From contig CAIQAB010000010.1 of assembly GCA_903869675.1 (NCBI GenBank), positions 35,606 to 99,605 on the forward strand: 64,000 nucleotides of DNA, written 5' to 3'. The notes beneath the pieces are model-generated. The model was given only the letters and a program-made list of their open reading frames with translations, was not told the origin of the DNA and did no database searches. Positions 54,210 through 63,207 of the stretch are shown in pieces (position 1 is the first letter of the stretch; each line of letters begins with the position of its first letter). The position numbers were made by a program, and so were the translations under genes. The DNA is from an uncultured Verrucomicrobiota bacterium (GTDB lineage: Bacteria > Verrucomicrobiota > Verrucomicrobiia > Opitutales > Opitutaceae).

Positions 54210-55547
54210 ATGGCGAAGGCAACACGCGTTAATCTGTGCTCTTTCTGCGGAAAGCCGCAGCAAGAGGTCCGCAAGATCATTGCCGGGCCCGGGGTGTATA
54301 TTTGCGACTCGTGCATTAATGTATGCAAAACGATCATCGACCGCGAGCTTGCCGCGCCTGCAGCGGATCGGCGGCCGGCGTTTCGCATGCTCAAGCCCTC
54401 GGAGATCAGGAGCACACTCGATGAGCACGTGATCGGTCAGGATCATGCCAAAAAGGTGCTCTCGGTCGCGGTCTACAATCACTACAAGCGGCTCACTTTT
54501 TTGGCTGACGGGTGCGAAAAGGGCGTCGGTGCGCTCACCGCCGAGTTCAACGACGTTGAGGTGGAGAAAAGTAATATCCTCCTAGCTGGTCCCACCGGCT
54601 CGGGCAAGACCCTGCTCGCCCGCACGCTGGCCCGCATCCTCGACGTGCCTTTTGCCATCGCCGATGCGACCACCCTTACCGAGGCCGGCTACGTTGGTGA
54701 TGACGTCGAGAACGTGGTCGTGCGTTTGCTCCAGAATGCCAACTTCGATGTGAAGCGGGCCGAGTGTGGCATCGTTTACATCGACGAAATCGACAAGATC
54801 GGGCGCAAGACGGAGAACGTCTCCATTACGCGCGATGTGTCTGGCGAGGGCGTGCAACAAGCTCTGCTCAAAATCCTCGAGGGGACGGTGTGTAACGTTC
54901 CACCGCAGGGCGGCCGCAAGCATCCCAATCAGGAGCTCGTGCAGGTGAATACCCACAATATCTTGTTTATCTGCGGCGGTGCCTTCGTGGGTTTGGATGC
55001 TATCGTGCAGCGGCGGTTGGGCGCCCGCGGCATCGGCTTCACGGCCCATGCGCCTGGCCAGTCCCGTCAGGCCGCCCCCGAGGGGTCAGACGAGGCGGCT
55101 GAGATGCTCATGCGCTCACTCGCTCCCGAGGATTTGGTGCGTTTCGGCATGATTCCCGAGTTCATCGGGCGCCTCCCGGTAGTTTCGGTGCTCGCTCCAC
55201 TTAAGCTGGCCGACTTGGAGAAGGTGTTGTCCGAAACCAAGAACTCGCTGGTGAAACAATACTCGAAGCTCTTTGCGATGGACGGCATCACCCTGCGTTT
55301 CACGCCCGAGGCCCTGCATGCGGTGGCGCTCAAGGCCATCCAGCTAAAGACCGGCGCGCGCGCCCTTCGGGCCATTTTGGAGCAGATCATGCTGGATGTC
55401 ATGTATGAGCTGCCCAACCGCGAGGATGTGGGCGAGGTGATCATTGATGCGCCAGCGGTGGCCGGAAAACGGCGGCCCCGCTTTCGTCGGCGCAGTCCAG
55501 ATGGAAAGCCAGTCACTAATCTCGGTCATCACGAGGACGCCGCTTAA
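54210..55547 (+). CDS. clpX: ATP-dependent Clp protease ATP-binding subunit ClpX
   Basis: AAA+ unfoldase (445 aa) that feeds substrates to ClpP. The N-terminal zinc domain has Cys10/Cys13 and Cys32/Cys35 (CSFCGK, ICDSCI). Walker A is [15 protein letters not shown], the pore loop GYVGDDVE is intact, Walker B is [13 protein letters not shown], and [14 protein letters not shown] carries the sensor region. The ClpP-docking loop region is present in [10 protein letters not shown] 25-residue basic C-terminal tail ([13 protein letters not shown]) is extra. clpP is not adjacent in this window. Confidence 0.96.
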   Translation: MAKATRVNLCSFCGKPQQEVRKIIAGPGVYICDSCINVCKTIIDRELAAPAADRRPAFRMLKPSEIRSTLDEHVIGQDHAKKVLSVAVYNHYKRLTFLADGCEKGVGALTAEFNDVEVEKSNILLAGPTGSGKTLLARTLARILDVPFAIADATTLTEAGYVGDDVENVVVRLLQNANFDVKRAECGIVYIDEIDKIGRKTENVSITRDVSGEGVQQALLKILEGTVCNVPPQGGRKHPNQELVQVNTHNILFICGGAFVGLDAIVQRRLGARGIGFTAHAPGQSRQAAPEGSDEAAEMLMRSLAPEDLVRFGMIPEFIGRLPVVSVLAPLKLADLEKVLSETKNSLVKQYSKLFAMDGITLRFTPEALHAVALKAIQLKTGARALRAILEQIMLDVMYELPNREDVGEVIIDAPAVAGKRRPRFRRRSPDGKPVTNLGHHEDAA

Positions 55548-55605
55548 GCGCCCCCGCGGTGCGAGCGTGGCCCCGTTGGTTCGCGCGGTTTGGTATTGAT
55601 CTGCC

Positions 55606-56367
55606 ATGCGTTTTTTTTCGCGACTCAGCCTTACCTGCCTCGCCGCCGGCTCATTTTGTTTAACTGGGTTGCGCGGGGAGTCGGTGGCGGTCTTCGCCGC
55701 CGCCAGTTTATCCGAGGCACTCGCGGCCACCGCTACTGATTATGAATCGGCGACCGGGGATAAGATTGTGCTCAATCTGGGTGCGTCGAGCACGCTGGCC
55801 CGTCAGATCAAGGCGGGCGCCCAAGCGGACGTGTTTTTCTCCGCTGATGCCGCGAAGATGGACGAGCTCGCTCTGGCTGGCTGCATCGTCGCCGAAACGC
55901 GACGCGACCTGCTCTCGAACACCCTCGTCATCGTGGTCAACGCACACGACGGCGCGGCGGTTATCACGCCCACTGATTTGGCGGGCGCCACGGTGCGCCG
56001 GCTTGCTCTCGCCGAGACTACCACGGTCCCGGCTGGCATATACGCTCGGGAGTTTTTGATCAGGGCCGGACTGTGGGAGAGCATCGTCCCCAAGGTGGTC
56101 GCGACCGAGAATGTGCGCGCGGCCCTGGCGGCGGTGGCGGCCGGTGACGCTGACGCGGGTATCGTCTACAAGACCGACGCCCTGATTTCCAAGGACGTGC
56201 GCATCGTTCATGTGGTTCCGGCGGCAGAGGGGCCGCGCATCGTCTACCCGGTCGCGGTGGTGAAGGAGAGCCCGGTGACACAAGCGGCGCGCCGCTTCGT
56301 TGAATATCTGGACTCGCCCCAAGCCAGGGCGGTTTTCATGCGGTTCGGTTTTTTGCCCGCCGAGTAA
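55606..56367 (+). CDS. modA: Molybdate ABC transporter substrate-binding protein ModA
   Basis: Periplasmic binding protein of 253 residues with a signal peptide (MRFFSRLSLTCLAAGSFCL). Blocks VAVFAAASLSEAL, LGASSTLARQIKAGAQADVF, VVNAHDGAAVI and GDADAGIVYKTDA are those of the ModA/TupA group. It binds molybdate or tungstate. No modB or modC gene follows in this window (a convergent CusF-like gene comes next), so its permease must be elsewhere. Confidence 0.92.
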   Translation: MRFFSRLSLTCLAAGSFCLTGLRGESVAVFAAASLSEALAATATDYESATGDKIVLNLGASSTLARQIKAGAQADVFFSADAAKMDELALAGCIVAETRRDLLSNTLVIVVNAHDGAAVITPTDLAGATVRRLALAETTTVPAGIYAREFLIRAGLWESIVPKVVATENVRAALAAVAAGDADAGIVYKTDALISKDVRIVHVVPAAEGPRIVYPVAVVKESPVTQAARRFVEYLDSPQARAVFMRFGFLPAE

Positions 56368-56376
56368 CGCGAGGGC

Positions 56377-56715
56377 TTACGGGGTAGCGGCGACTTGGAC
56401 CGACTCGAGCCACCAGCCGTCGGTTTTTTTAAGCAAGCGGGCGGTGATGACCGTGTCTTTTTTCGCGGCGGCAAGCGTGGGGGCGTCTACCTTCAGCAGC
56501 ATTGTCATGGCCGCCATCACGCCGGGGATTTCCTCGTGTTTCACCAGCAGGGCGGATTTTTCCGGCAAGACGGCCACGATAACCCCACGCAACGGGTGGC
56601 CAGTTTCGGTGGCGGCGGACGGGGGCGCGCCACAACAAGAGCAAGCTGGGCTGGCTTGTCCGGTAAGGGGGAGGATGATAAGCAGGGCTGCGAAGACGGC
56701 GCGACGGTTTTTCAT
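56377..56715 (-). CDS. CusF-like copper-binding exported protein
   Basis: 112 residues: a signal peptide (MKNRRAVFAALLIILPLTG), a Cys motif CSCCG near residue 25 and a CusF-type beta-barrel. The core HPLRGVIVAVLPEKSALLVK, then VMAAMTMLLKVDAPTLAAAKKD, resembles the copper/silver periplasmic metallochaperone family (PF11604-like), with Met residues in place for soft-metal binding. It lies 35 bases after the TonB receptor gene and closes the putative metal locus. Confidence 0.75.
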   Translation of the reverse strand: MKNRRAVFAALLIILPLTGQASPACSCCGAPPSAATETGHPLRGVIVAVLPEKSALLVKHEEIPGVMAAMTMLLKVDAPTLAAAKKDTVITARLLKKTDGWWLESVQVAATP

Positions 56716-56750
56716 TTGGTAAAAAGCAGGCGAAGATAGCCGGTGTGGTA

Positions 56751-58802
56751 TCAGAAACGGCGGGTTACGCTGGCGCGCACGGTGCGGGGTTCAGCAGGGT
56801 GGAAATGGGTGTCGAGCACCGGCGCGGTCTCGGTCGCGAGGCGGGACTCGTAGGCGTAGGCGACATCGTAGTTTTCGCGGTCAAATACGTTGAGCACATC
56901 CAGGGCGAATTCCCAATTCCCGAGCCGGCGGGCAAGGCGCGCGTTGAAGGTGAGCGATTCGGGGGCAGTGATTGACGCGTTTTCGTTCAGTGGTTGCGGA
57001 CCGAAATAGCGTGCGCGCAGGCAGCTGGACCAGCCGGACGTTAGTTTCAGCATGATGCCGGCAGTGGCGACCGCGGAGATGGAATTTGCGATGCGGTCGC
57101 CTGCCAGCGTTTGGCCGGTGTAGCGGGCGTGGGTGAAGGCGAGGTCGGCGTCGAAGGCCAGCCAGGATGCGGCCTGGTAGAAGTTGGTAAATTCAACGCC
57201 GTAACGCCGTGTTGGATCGCCGGGCTCGGTCGCGCCGGCGTCGCCGACGTAGGCGAGTTCGGAATCGAACTCGAGCCGCCAGACCGACACGGTGCTCACC
57301 AACCCGCGCAGGACGGAGGTGCGCACGCCGAGCTCGGTGTTCTTGGCCCGGACGAGCGGCGTGGCGGGTGCGACCGGGTCGGTCACTCCGCGGGCGTCGT
57401 TGCTGTGGAAGCCGAGCCCGGCGTTGGCGTAGAGCTCGGTCTTGGCCCAGGGGCCGGCGACGAGACCGAGCTTGGGGCTGAACATGCTGGCGGTCTCCGT
57501 CCCGGAAGTCGCGTTTTCACGTCCGTTGATATCAAAAATGTAGAAATCCCCGCGGGCGCCGACGGTGGCGCGCAGCCAGGGAGCGACGGCGAGGGTGCTC
57601 TCGGCGAAGAGGCCGACGCTGCCTTCGTGGACGTCGTCCTCGCGCACGGTGGCGAAGCGGCGGCGGGCAGCGGTGCGGTGCAGGCCGAGGTCGATGAAGT
57701 CCTGGCGGAGCTGCAGGCCGATGCTGGTCAACAGGGTGCGATCGGCGAGTGTCCCGTCCCAGGTGCGCCTGGCGGAGCCGCCGAGGAGCAGGCGTTCCTC
57801 TCGCTGGTTGAACTGGTCGCCGGTCACCGGGTCATTGAGAAAGTAGGTGAAATTGGAATACAGATCGAGGTCGCTGTGAACAACGTAGGCGTTGAGCAGG
57901 GTGGTGGCGTCGGGCTGGCGGGTGACGCGGTCGAAGGAAAGGCTGGCGCGGCGGCTCGCGCCGCCGTCGGACGCATCGAGGTTGCCGTAGCGGCCGATCG
58001 CGCCCGACTCGACGGCGCGCAGTGGGATTTGGTCGGAGGAGTTCCAGCGACCGTCGTAGCCCATCGCGGAGACAGCGTAGTCGCTCGCACCGGCCGACCA
58101 GACGTGGCGGGCGAAGGTGTTGAGACGGCGGGAGGCTTCGGGTTTTTCCCAGGGCCCGTCGGCGTAGCCGGCTTCGGCCGCGATGGTGGTGGCGGCGGTG
58201 GACCCGCCGGGCTGGCGGAAGGTATTTCCGGCGACGGCGCGGGTAAAGTGGTCCTCACCTAGTTCGACTTTAGCGATGCCCTCATTCAGTTTGCGAAAGA
58301 GGGAAAACTGGGCGGCGCCGGCGGCGGAAAAATCGCCGTTCTCGGCGGCGAAGGCGCCCTTTTGGTAGTCTACGCGCTCGATCAGCTCAGGGATGATGAA
58401 GTTGGTGTCTGCATAGCCTTGGCCGTGGGCGTGAGTGCGGGCGTTTACCGGCATGCCGTCGACCGACACGGCGAAGTCGGTGCCGTGGTCTAGGTTGAAG
58501 CCCCGCAGGAAATACTGGTTGGCCTTGCCGCTGCCGGAGTGCTGGGTGACGACGAGTCCGGGAACAACCTCGAGCAACTCGCCCCGCCGGAACAATGGGC
58601 GCTCGGCTAGTTCGGCGGCACCGACCTGGCCCTGCGAGGAGGTGCCGGCTTCGCCGACGAGGTCGAGCGAGCGCCCGTAGACGACGACGGGATCCAGCGT
58701 TTCGAGCGCCTCGAGATCGGCGGGAGCGGCTGGATGGGCGGCGAGTCCGGCGGTGAGCACCATGGCTGCGAGGAGGAAGCGGGGCGGGGGCCGGGCATTC
58801 AT
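56751..58802 (-). CDS. TonB-dependent receptor, putative metal or metallophore type
   Basis: 683-residue outer-membrane receptor. It has a signal peptide (LLAAMVLTAGLAAHPAAPA), a TonB-box-like VVVYGRSLDLVG, a plug (LLEVVPGLVVTQHSGSGKAN, YFLRGFNLDHGTDFAVSVDG) and a barrel ending in RASVTRRF. The plug carries a His-rich stretch (NARTHAHGQGYADTNF), which fits a metal-related ligand. It is the outer-membrane part of the 56377-61816 cluster, between an anchor-M-like secreted protein and a CusF-like protein. The substrate is inferred from these neighbours. Confidence 0.88.
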   Translation of the reverse strand: MNARPPPRFLLAAMVLTAGLAAHPAAPADLEALETLDPVVVYGRSLDLVGEAGTSSQGQVGAAELAERPLFRRGELLEVVPGLVVTQHSGSGKANQYFLRGFNLDHGTDFAVSVDGMPVNARTHAHGQGYADTNFIIPELIERVDYQKGAFAAENGDFSAAGAAQFSLFRKLNEGIAKVELGEDHFTRAVAGNTFRQPGGSTAATTIAAEAGYADGPWEKPEASRRLNTFARHVWSAGASDYAVSAMGYDGRWNSSDQIPLRAVESGAIGRYGNLDASDGGASRRASLSFDRVTRQPDATTLLNAYVVHSDLDLYSNFTYFLNDPVTGDQFNQREERLLLGGSARRTWDGTLADRTLLTSIGLQLRQDFIDLGLHRTAARRRFATVREDDVHEGSVGLFAESTLAVAPWLRATVGARGDFYIFDINGRENATSGTETASMFSPKLGLVAGPWAKTELYANAGLGFHSNDARGVTDPVAPATPLVRAKNTELGVRTSVLRGLVSTVSVWRLEFDSELAYVGDAGATEPGDPTRRYGVEFTNFYQAASWLAFDADLAFTHARYTGQTLAGDRIANSISAVATAGIMLKLTSGWSSCLRARYFGPQPLNENASITAPESLTFNARLARRLGNWEFALDVLNVFDRENYDVAYAYESRLATETAPVLDTHFHPAEPRTVRASVTRRF

Positions 58803-58843
58803 GGCGGGAAGGGTGATACGGAAAGATGCTCTATCGCTGCGGT

Positions 58844-59638
58844 CTAGCGATACTCTACCAACCGGTAGAAGACCCTGTGGCGGCCGGCGAGTGAATCGGT
58901 AATTTCGATCGACATGCCCGTGCCGGCGACGAACTGGTGTGCGGGGACGTTGTTCCAGGTGAGCAAATCCGTCGAAACCTGCAGGTCGTAGGTAAGGTCT
59001 ACCCGGCTCGTAAAGGAGAGCCTCGCGAAGTCGCCTTCGGCACGAATCGACAGCGGTGGCGTGGCCAAAACCTCGATGGTGGCAACGTAGGGGGCGCTCG
59101 CGGTGCGGGGGGCGGTCGTGGTGCCGTCAATGGCGCGGAAGGTGACCGTGTAAGTGCCCGGATGGGTGGCGGTGAAAAGCCGACCGTGGATGTGGCCTAC
59201 ACCGCTTTCGTCTTCGTAGGTGATGAACTCGGGATGATCGCCAGCGCTCGCCGTCCAGCCGGTGGCGCGGCTCCAGGTTGGCGCGGTCGCGCCGGCTTCC
59301 CAAAAGGCGAATGAAGCTCCGGTTGGGCCGGAAACGGAAAGCAGTTGGATGTGAGGCAGGGCGTTTGGAGTCAGCGGGTCTTCGGAAGAAAAGGTGAGCT
59401 CGGTGACGTAGTAGCCGCCAGGGAACTGGGGGGCGTAGAGCGTGAAGGGCTCGCCGGGCGGAACGTAAACCATCGTCTCGCCGGTCGCTCCGACCAAGGT
59501 CAGCTGGCCCGAGCGAGCGGCCTGGACGTCGACGTGGCTGTGGGCGGACAAAGCGGGGCTCAACAGGGATAGTGCGAAAGCCGGCATCAAGGTGCCGATG
59601 CACCGATGGAAAGAGGCGGGAAACGCTTGGGTTTTCAT
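58844..59638 (-). CDS. Secreted surface protein with anchor-M-like repeat
   Basis: 264 residues. After a signal peptide (about 1-32) comes HSHVDVQAARSGQLTLV, then ESGVGHIHGRLFTATHPGTY, a His-containing pattern that recalls choice-of-anchor M (surface-anchored metal-associated) proteins. The C-terminal ~80 residues (YDLQVSTDLLTWNNVP, then HRVFYRLVEYR) match a module common at the ends of secreted Verrucomicrobia proteins. Its start overlaps the upstream pseudopilin stop by 4 bases, so they are coupled. It lies 41 bases before the TonB receptor. Confidence 0.68.
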   Translation of the reverse strand: MKTQAFPASFHRCIGTLMPAFALSLLSPALSAHSHVDVQAARSGQLTLVGATGETMVYVPPGEPFTLYAPQFPGGYYVTELTFSSEDPLTPNALPHIQLLSVSGPTGASFAFWEAGATAPTWSRATGWTASAGDHPEFITYEDESGVGHIHGRLFTATHPGTYTVTFRAIDGTTTAPRTASAPYVATIEVLATPPLSIRAEGDFARLSFTSRVDLTYDLQVSTDLLTWNNVPAHQFVAGTGMSIEITDSLAGRHRVFYRLVEYR

Positions 59639-60252
59639 GGGTAGACCAGAACAGATTGAGGTTTGGCGAGCCGACTTTGGATGTCGGTCCAGCCGAGCGG
59701 AGCGGCATGACCGTCGACAAACAGGTAGTTTGAAACGGCGCTGTGGACATCCACGCGAACGTTTGCGCGGAAAAAGGCTGGGGTGACACCACGAGCCGCG
59801 CCGGAGAAGTGGATATGCTCGGCGGTGTAATCGTCAGGAATTTCGGCGAGCATCAGAGTGGCGGATGGCGTGCGAAAGGCGCCGAAAGGCAACCCCTCGC
59901 CGGAGGGTGAGACCAGAAGGTCGTTCCAACCATAAGTTATATTGGCGGCATGATCGGAACGGCTCGGACAGCGTCCGATAAAGTCGGGGCCGACATAGGT
60001 CTTTAACGTTTCAGTCCAGGAGTAAGACTGACTGCCGGAACGTAGATGGCTGATGTCCGGAAAGCGGCCAGCATGGTCGTTGAGGTAAAGCAGGGAGGCG
60101 GCGCCTACCTGACGCATATTGCTGAGGCACTGCGTGGCGCGGGCCTTGTTTCGCACCGCGCCGGTCACCGGGATGAGCAGGCTCGCGAGCACGCCGATGA
60201 TGGCGATGCTCGCGAGCAATTCGATCAGGGTGAAGGCGCGGCGCGAGGGCAT
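59635..60252 (-). CDS. Pseudopilin-like protein with type IV prepilin N-terminus
   Basis: 205 residues starting MPSRRAFTLIELLASIAIIG, a classic class III prepilin leader and hydrophobic helix with Phe at +1 after RRA and Glu at +5. The body (KARATQCLSNMRQVGAASLL, FVDGHAAPLGW) is of the DUF1559/Xcp-like group abundant in Verrucomicrobia and Planctomycetes. It probably assembles or displays at the cell surface through a type II-like system. It is embedded in the metal cluster and coupled to the anchor-M-like gene by ATGA, which is unusual. Confidence 0.9.
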   Translation of the reverse strand: MPSRRAFTLIELLASIAIIGVLASLLIPVTGAVRNKARATQCLSNMRQVGAASLLYLNDHAGRFPDISHLRSGSQSYSWTETLKTYVGPDFIGRCPSRSDHAANITYGWNDLLVSPSGEGLPFGAFRTPSATLMLAEIPDDYTAEHIHFSGAARGVTPAFFRANVRVDVHSAVSNYLFVDGHAAPLGWTDIQSRLAKPQSVLVYP

Positions 60253-60275
60253 GACACGGTCGCTAGACGGTCGGT

Positions 60276-61193
60276 TTAGACGCTACGGCGACGGCGCAGG
60301 GCGGCGAAACCGACGGCGCCGAGGCCTGCGATGACGACCGCCGAAGATGGTTCCGGGATGGCGGTCACGGAGACCGTGATTCCATATGTCGGAAAGGTGA
60401 CGCCGGCGGTGCCAAATTGACCGCTATTCTTGAAGTTCGCCTGGTTGGCGTAGTCGGCGCCACCCACGGCGATGAAGTATTCCCCGGCCAGGAGGCCGGT
60501 GAAGCTGCCGGCCACAAAACCGTCGGCCAGACCGTCGCCGTTGATGCCGGAGGCGAGGCCGTAGTTCCCGGCGTCGCCGTCGGCGGCGTGGCCGATGTAA
60601 CGGAAGTCACCGAGTTCGCCCGCGTCGTTGAAAATCTGCCAGTCTCCGAGGGCGTTGAAGGCCCCCTCTTTGCCGGAGTTGCCCAGGCCGGCCGAATCCC
60701 AGACGCCGTTGCCGTTGGTATCCGTAAAGCTTTCGCCCGGGGTCCAGTAGGTGTCGGTGTTCGAGTCGGTGAACGCCTCCGCCACGCCGGCCGTGCCGAA
60801 GGTGGTGGTGAGGTAGGCGATCGAGGCGGTGGCGCCGTCGTGGGTGCTACCCGGCATGGTGCCGGTGCCGATGCGGTAGAGCGAGAAGCCGGGCAGAAAC
60901 ACGCCGGTCGCGCCGGTTTGCGTGCCATCGCGGCGGGCGACGGCGACGGTGACATCGGTGGTCTCGCTCAGGACGAAACGGAAGAAGGTTTCGCGATGGC
61001 TGTCGCCGAAGTTTGCGTCGGTGCCGTCGGCCCAGCCGTAGCCGCCGCCGACCGTGCGGTCGGAGCTGGTTTCGGGGACGCCGGGAACCAGCGTGTCGAA
61101 ATTGCGCGAGCCGGTGAATCCCAGGTGGGCGGAGGCGGTGGCGCCGGTGACGAGGGCCGCGAGGGCGGCGGAGATTAAGAAGGAGGATTTCAT
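60276..61193 (-). CDS. PEP-CTERM exported protein of unknown function
   Basis: 305 residues. Signal peptide MKSSFLISAALAALVTGATA, a secreted beta-rich body with a Ca-binding-like segment (DSNTDTYWTPGESFTDTNGN), and a C-terminal PEP-CTERM tail (IPEPSSAVVIAGLGAVG, then FAALRRRRSV) for exosortase sorting. The Asp/Asn/Gly-rich loops suggest metal-binding turns. It is 23 bases before the pseudopilin gene on the same strand. The open frame upstream of 61193 has no protein-like content. The function is unknown. Confidence 0.8.
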   Translation of the reverse strand: MKSSFLISAALAALVTGATASAHLGFTGSRNFDTLVPGVPETSSDRTVGGGYGWADGTDANFGDSHRETFFRFVLSETTDVTVAVARRDGTQTGATGVFLPGFSLYRIGTGTMPGSTHDGATASIAYLTTTFGTAGVAEAFTDSNTDTYWTPGESFTDTNGNGVWDSAGLGNSGKEGAFNALGDWQIFNDAGELGDFRYIGHAADGDAGNYGLASGINGDGLADGFVAGSFTGLLAGEYFIAVGGADYANQANFKNSGQFGTAGVTFPTYGITVSVTAIPEPSSAVVIAGLGAVGFAALRRRRSV

Positions 61194-61414
61194 GATAAAC
61201 CAGGAAGCTGACGGGTAGGTAGGAGGATAACGAAACGGTCGTTGGGCCGGGACCGGGGTGGTCCGATGGGTTGCGCCGGCACGCGGCCAAGAGCCGTCGT
61301 GATGTCGGGTGGTCCCGTGGCCTCGGCGCGGACGCACGGGAATGGAAAGGCCGCGTCCAAAAGGTCCGGAATCCGACGGATTCAGGACAGGCGCAACCTG
61401 CGCAAGACTTGGGC

Positions 61415-61816
61415 TCAGGCCGCGCGCGGCGGCTCGGTGGGCGGGGCGGGACGCGCGTGGGCGTCGGCCAGGAAGTGCTCCGCCGGCCACACGGGCGCGG
61501 GCGCGGAGCCAACCACAAAAAGCTGCTCGGGGGCGGTCGCTAGGACCTGTTTGCCCTTGGCGGTGGAGTCGGGGGCGGCCGGCGCGTGCGAGGCCGAGCC
61601 TTCGGCGGAGGAACGGGTTTTATTTTCGGCGACGAATTCGCACACGCCGCAGAGATTTTCGGGGGAAAAGGTGAGGCGGATCGCCTGATCCAGGGGCATG
61701 GTGCGGCTGTAATTCACCACCATGCGAGCCCAGCCGAAGCCCTGCGCGAGGTCCCAGTGGGCGCCGCTGGCGAGCAGCCAGGCGCAGAGGACGAGTAGGG
61801 TGGACAGGCGACGCAT
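61415..61816 (-). CDS. Small exported protein with a CxxC motif
   Basis: 133 residues. Signal peptide MRRLSTLLVLCAWLLASGAH, then GWARMVVNYSRTMPLDQAIR and a CxxC motif in ENLCGVCEFVAENKT. The Ala/Pro-rich tail has no family content. The GWA.M...YS....L..A pattern with a CxxC recalls small proteins beside metal-uptake receptors in Verrucomicrobia, but this is from memory. It is upstream of the PEP-CTERM gene (221 bases) on the same strand, and probably first in the metal cluster. Confidence 0.6.
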   Translation of the reverse strand: MRRLSTLLVLCAWLLASGAHWDLAQGFGWARMVVNYSRTMPLDQAIRLTFSPENLCGVCEFVAENKTRSSAEGSASHAPAAPDSTAKGKQVLATAPEQLFVVGSAPAPVWPAEHFLADAHARPAPPTEPPRAA

Positions 61817-61953
61817 AGGAAACTGGACCGGCGCACAGAACGCCGGGGAGCGGGGCGTTGGCAAGCGCAAGAAAACGCGGGGGCGTTGCTTCAGGTATCA
61901 GTTGAGGCCGGTTTGACAGGGGCGGCGGGGTGCGCAGGGTGAAAACCTAAATC

Positions 61954-63141
61954 ATGGCATACACGGAAGATCGCGCCGTCTGGTTCGAGGGGCAGGGGCT
62001 CTGGCAGCACGTGCCGGCGAGCGACTGGAACGACTGGGCGTGGCAGCTCAAGAACCGCATCACCAAGCTCGAGGAACTGGAGCGCTACATGACCCTCACG
62101 CCCGACGAGCGGGCTGGTGTGCTCTTCGCCAGCCAGAAGCTGGCCCTCGCGATCACGCCCTACTTTTTCAACCTCATCGACCGCGACGATCCGAATTGTC
62201 CGATCCGGCTGCAAATGATCCCGCGCAGTGGCGAGACCCAGCTCCACGCCGAGGAGATGCTGGATTCGCTCGGCGAGGACGAGCATTCGCCGGTGCCCGG
62301 GTTGGTGCACCGTTACCCGGACCGGGTGTTGTTTTTGGTCACCGACCGCTGCGCGGCTTATTGCCGGTATTGCACGCGCAGCCGGCTGGTCTCCAATGCG
62401 CAGGACTACAATTTTCATCCCGAATACGAGCAGGGCCTGCGTTACATCGAGAGCCATCCCGAGGTGCGCGACGTGCTGCTCTCGGGCGGCGACCCGCTGC
62501 TGTTGAGCGACCGCAAGCTCGACCACCTGCTGGGGCGCTTGCGCGCGATTCCGCACGTGGAGTTCATCCGCATCGGCTCGCGTATCCCGGTGTTCCTGCC
62601 CCAGCGCATTACGCCGGAGCTCTGCGAGATTTTAAAAAAACACGGGCCGGTCTGGATGAGCATCCACGTCAACCACCCGCGCGAGGCGACGGCCGAGTTG
62701 AAGGCGGCCTGCGAGCGGCTGAGCTATGCGGGCGTGCCGCTGGGTAATCAGTCTGTGCTGCTGCGCGGGGTGAACGACGATGCCGACGTGATGAAGGCGC
62801 TCGTGCATCGGCTGCTGCGCATGCGGGTGCGGCCTTATTATCTCTACCAGATGGACCTCATCACCGGCGGATCGCACTTCAAGGTCGATGTCCGCAAGGG
62901 TCTGGAGATCATTCAAGCCTTGCGTGGACACACCACCGGCTACGCCATTCCGCAGTATGTCATCGACGCGCCGGGTGGCGGCGGGAAGGTGCCGATGAAT
63001 CCCGAGTATCTGGAGAAACTCGACGGCGAGGCGGCGGTGTTCCGCAACTACGAGGGCCGGACCTTCCGTTATCCTTTGGGTGCTACGCCGGTGGTGACGG
63101 ACGAGGCGGCCACGTTCCGCACGCACGACCTCGGGGCGTGA
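61954..63141 (+). CDS. Lysine 2,3-aminomutase family radical SAM enzyme
   Basis: 395-residue radical SAM/PLP protein. The cluster motif CAAYCRYC places Cys133, Cys137 and Cys140, followed by TRSRLV. The block VLLSGGDPLLLSDRKL and the PLP-region PQYVIDAPGGGGKVPM are those of KamA. The N-terminus (WNDWAWQLKNRI) and length match KamA-type enzymes rather than the shorter EpmB. It converts L-lysine to beta-lysine, a compatible solute precursor or metabolic intermediate. It could instead modify EF-P. The context gives no answer: a YmdB gene follows at 66 bases. Confidence 0.86.
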   Translation: MAYTEDRAVWFEGQGLWQHVPASDWNDWAWQLKNRITKLEELERYMTLTPDERAGVLFASQKLALAITPYFFNLIDRDDPNCPIRLQMIPRSGETQLHAEEMLDSLGEDEHSPVPGLVHRYPDRVLFLVTDRCAAYCRYCTRSRLVSNAQDYNFHPEYEQGLRYIESHPEVRDVLLSGGDPLLLSDRKLDHLLGRLRAIPHVEFIRIGSRIPVFLPQRITPELCEILKKHGPVWMSIHVNHPREATAELKAACERLSYAGVPLGNQSVLLRGVNDDADVMKALVHRLLRMRVRPYYLYQMDLITGGSHFKVDVRKGLEIIQALRGHTTGYAIPQYVIDAPGGGGKVPMNPEYLEKLDGEAAVFRNYEGRTFRYPLGATPVVTDEAATFRTHDLGA

Positions 63142-63207
63142 TCGGGAGCGGACGGAGCCGGTGCCTTTAGACTTGGAGGGAGGCCGGTCGGGCCGCACGG
63201 TGCGCGC

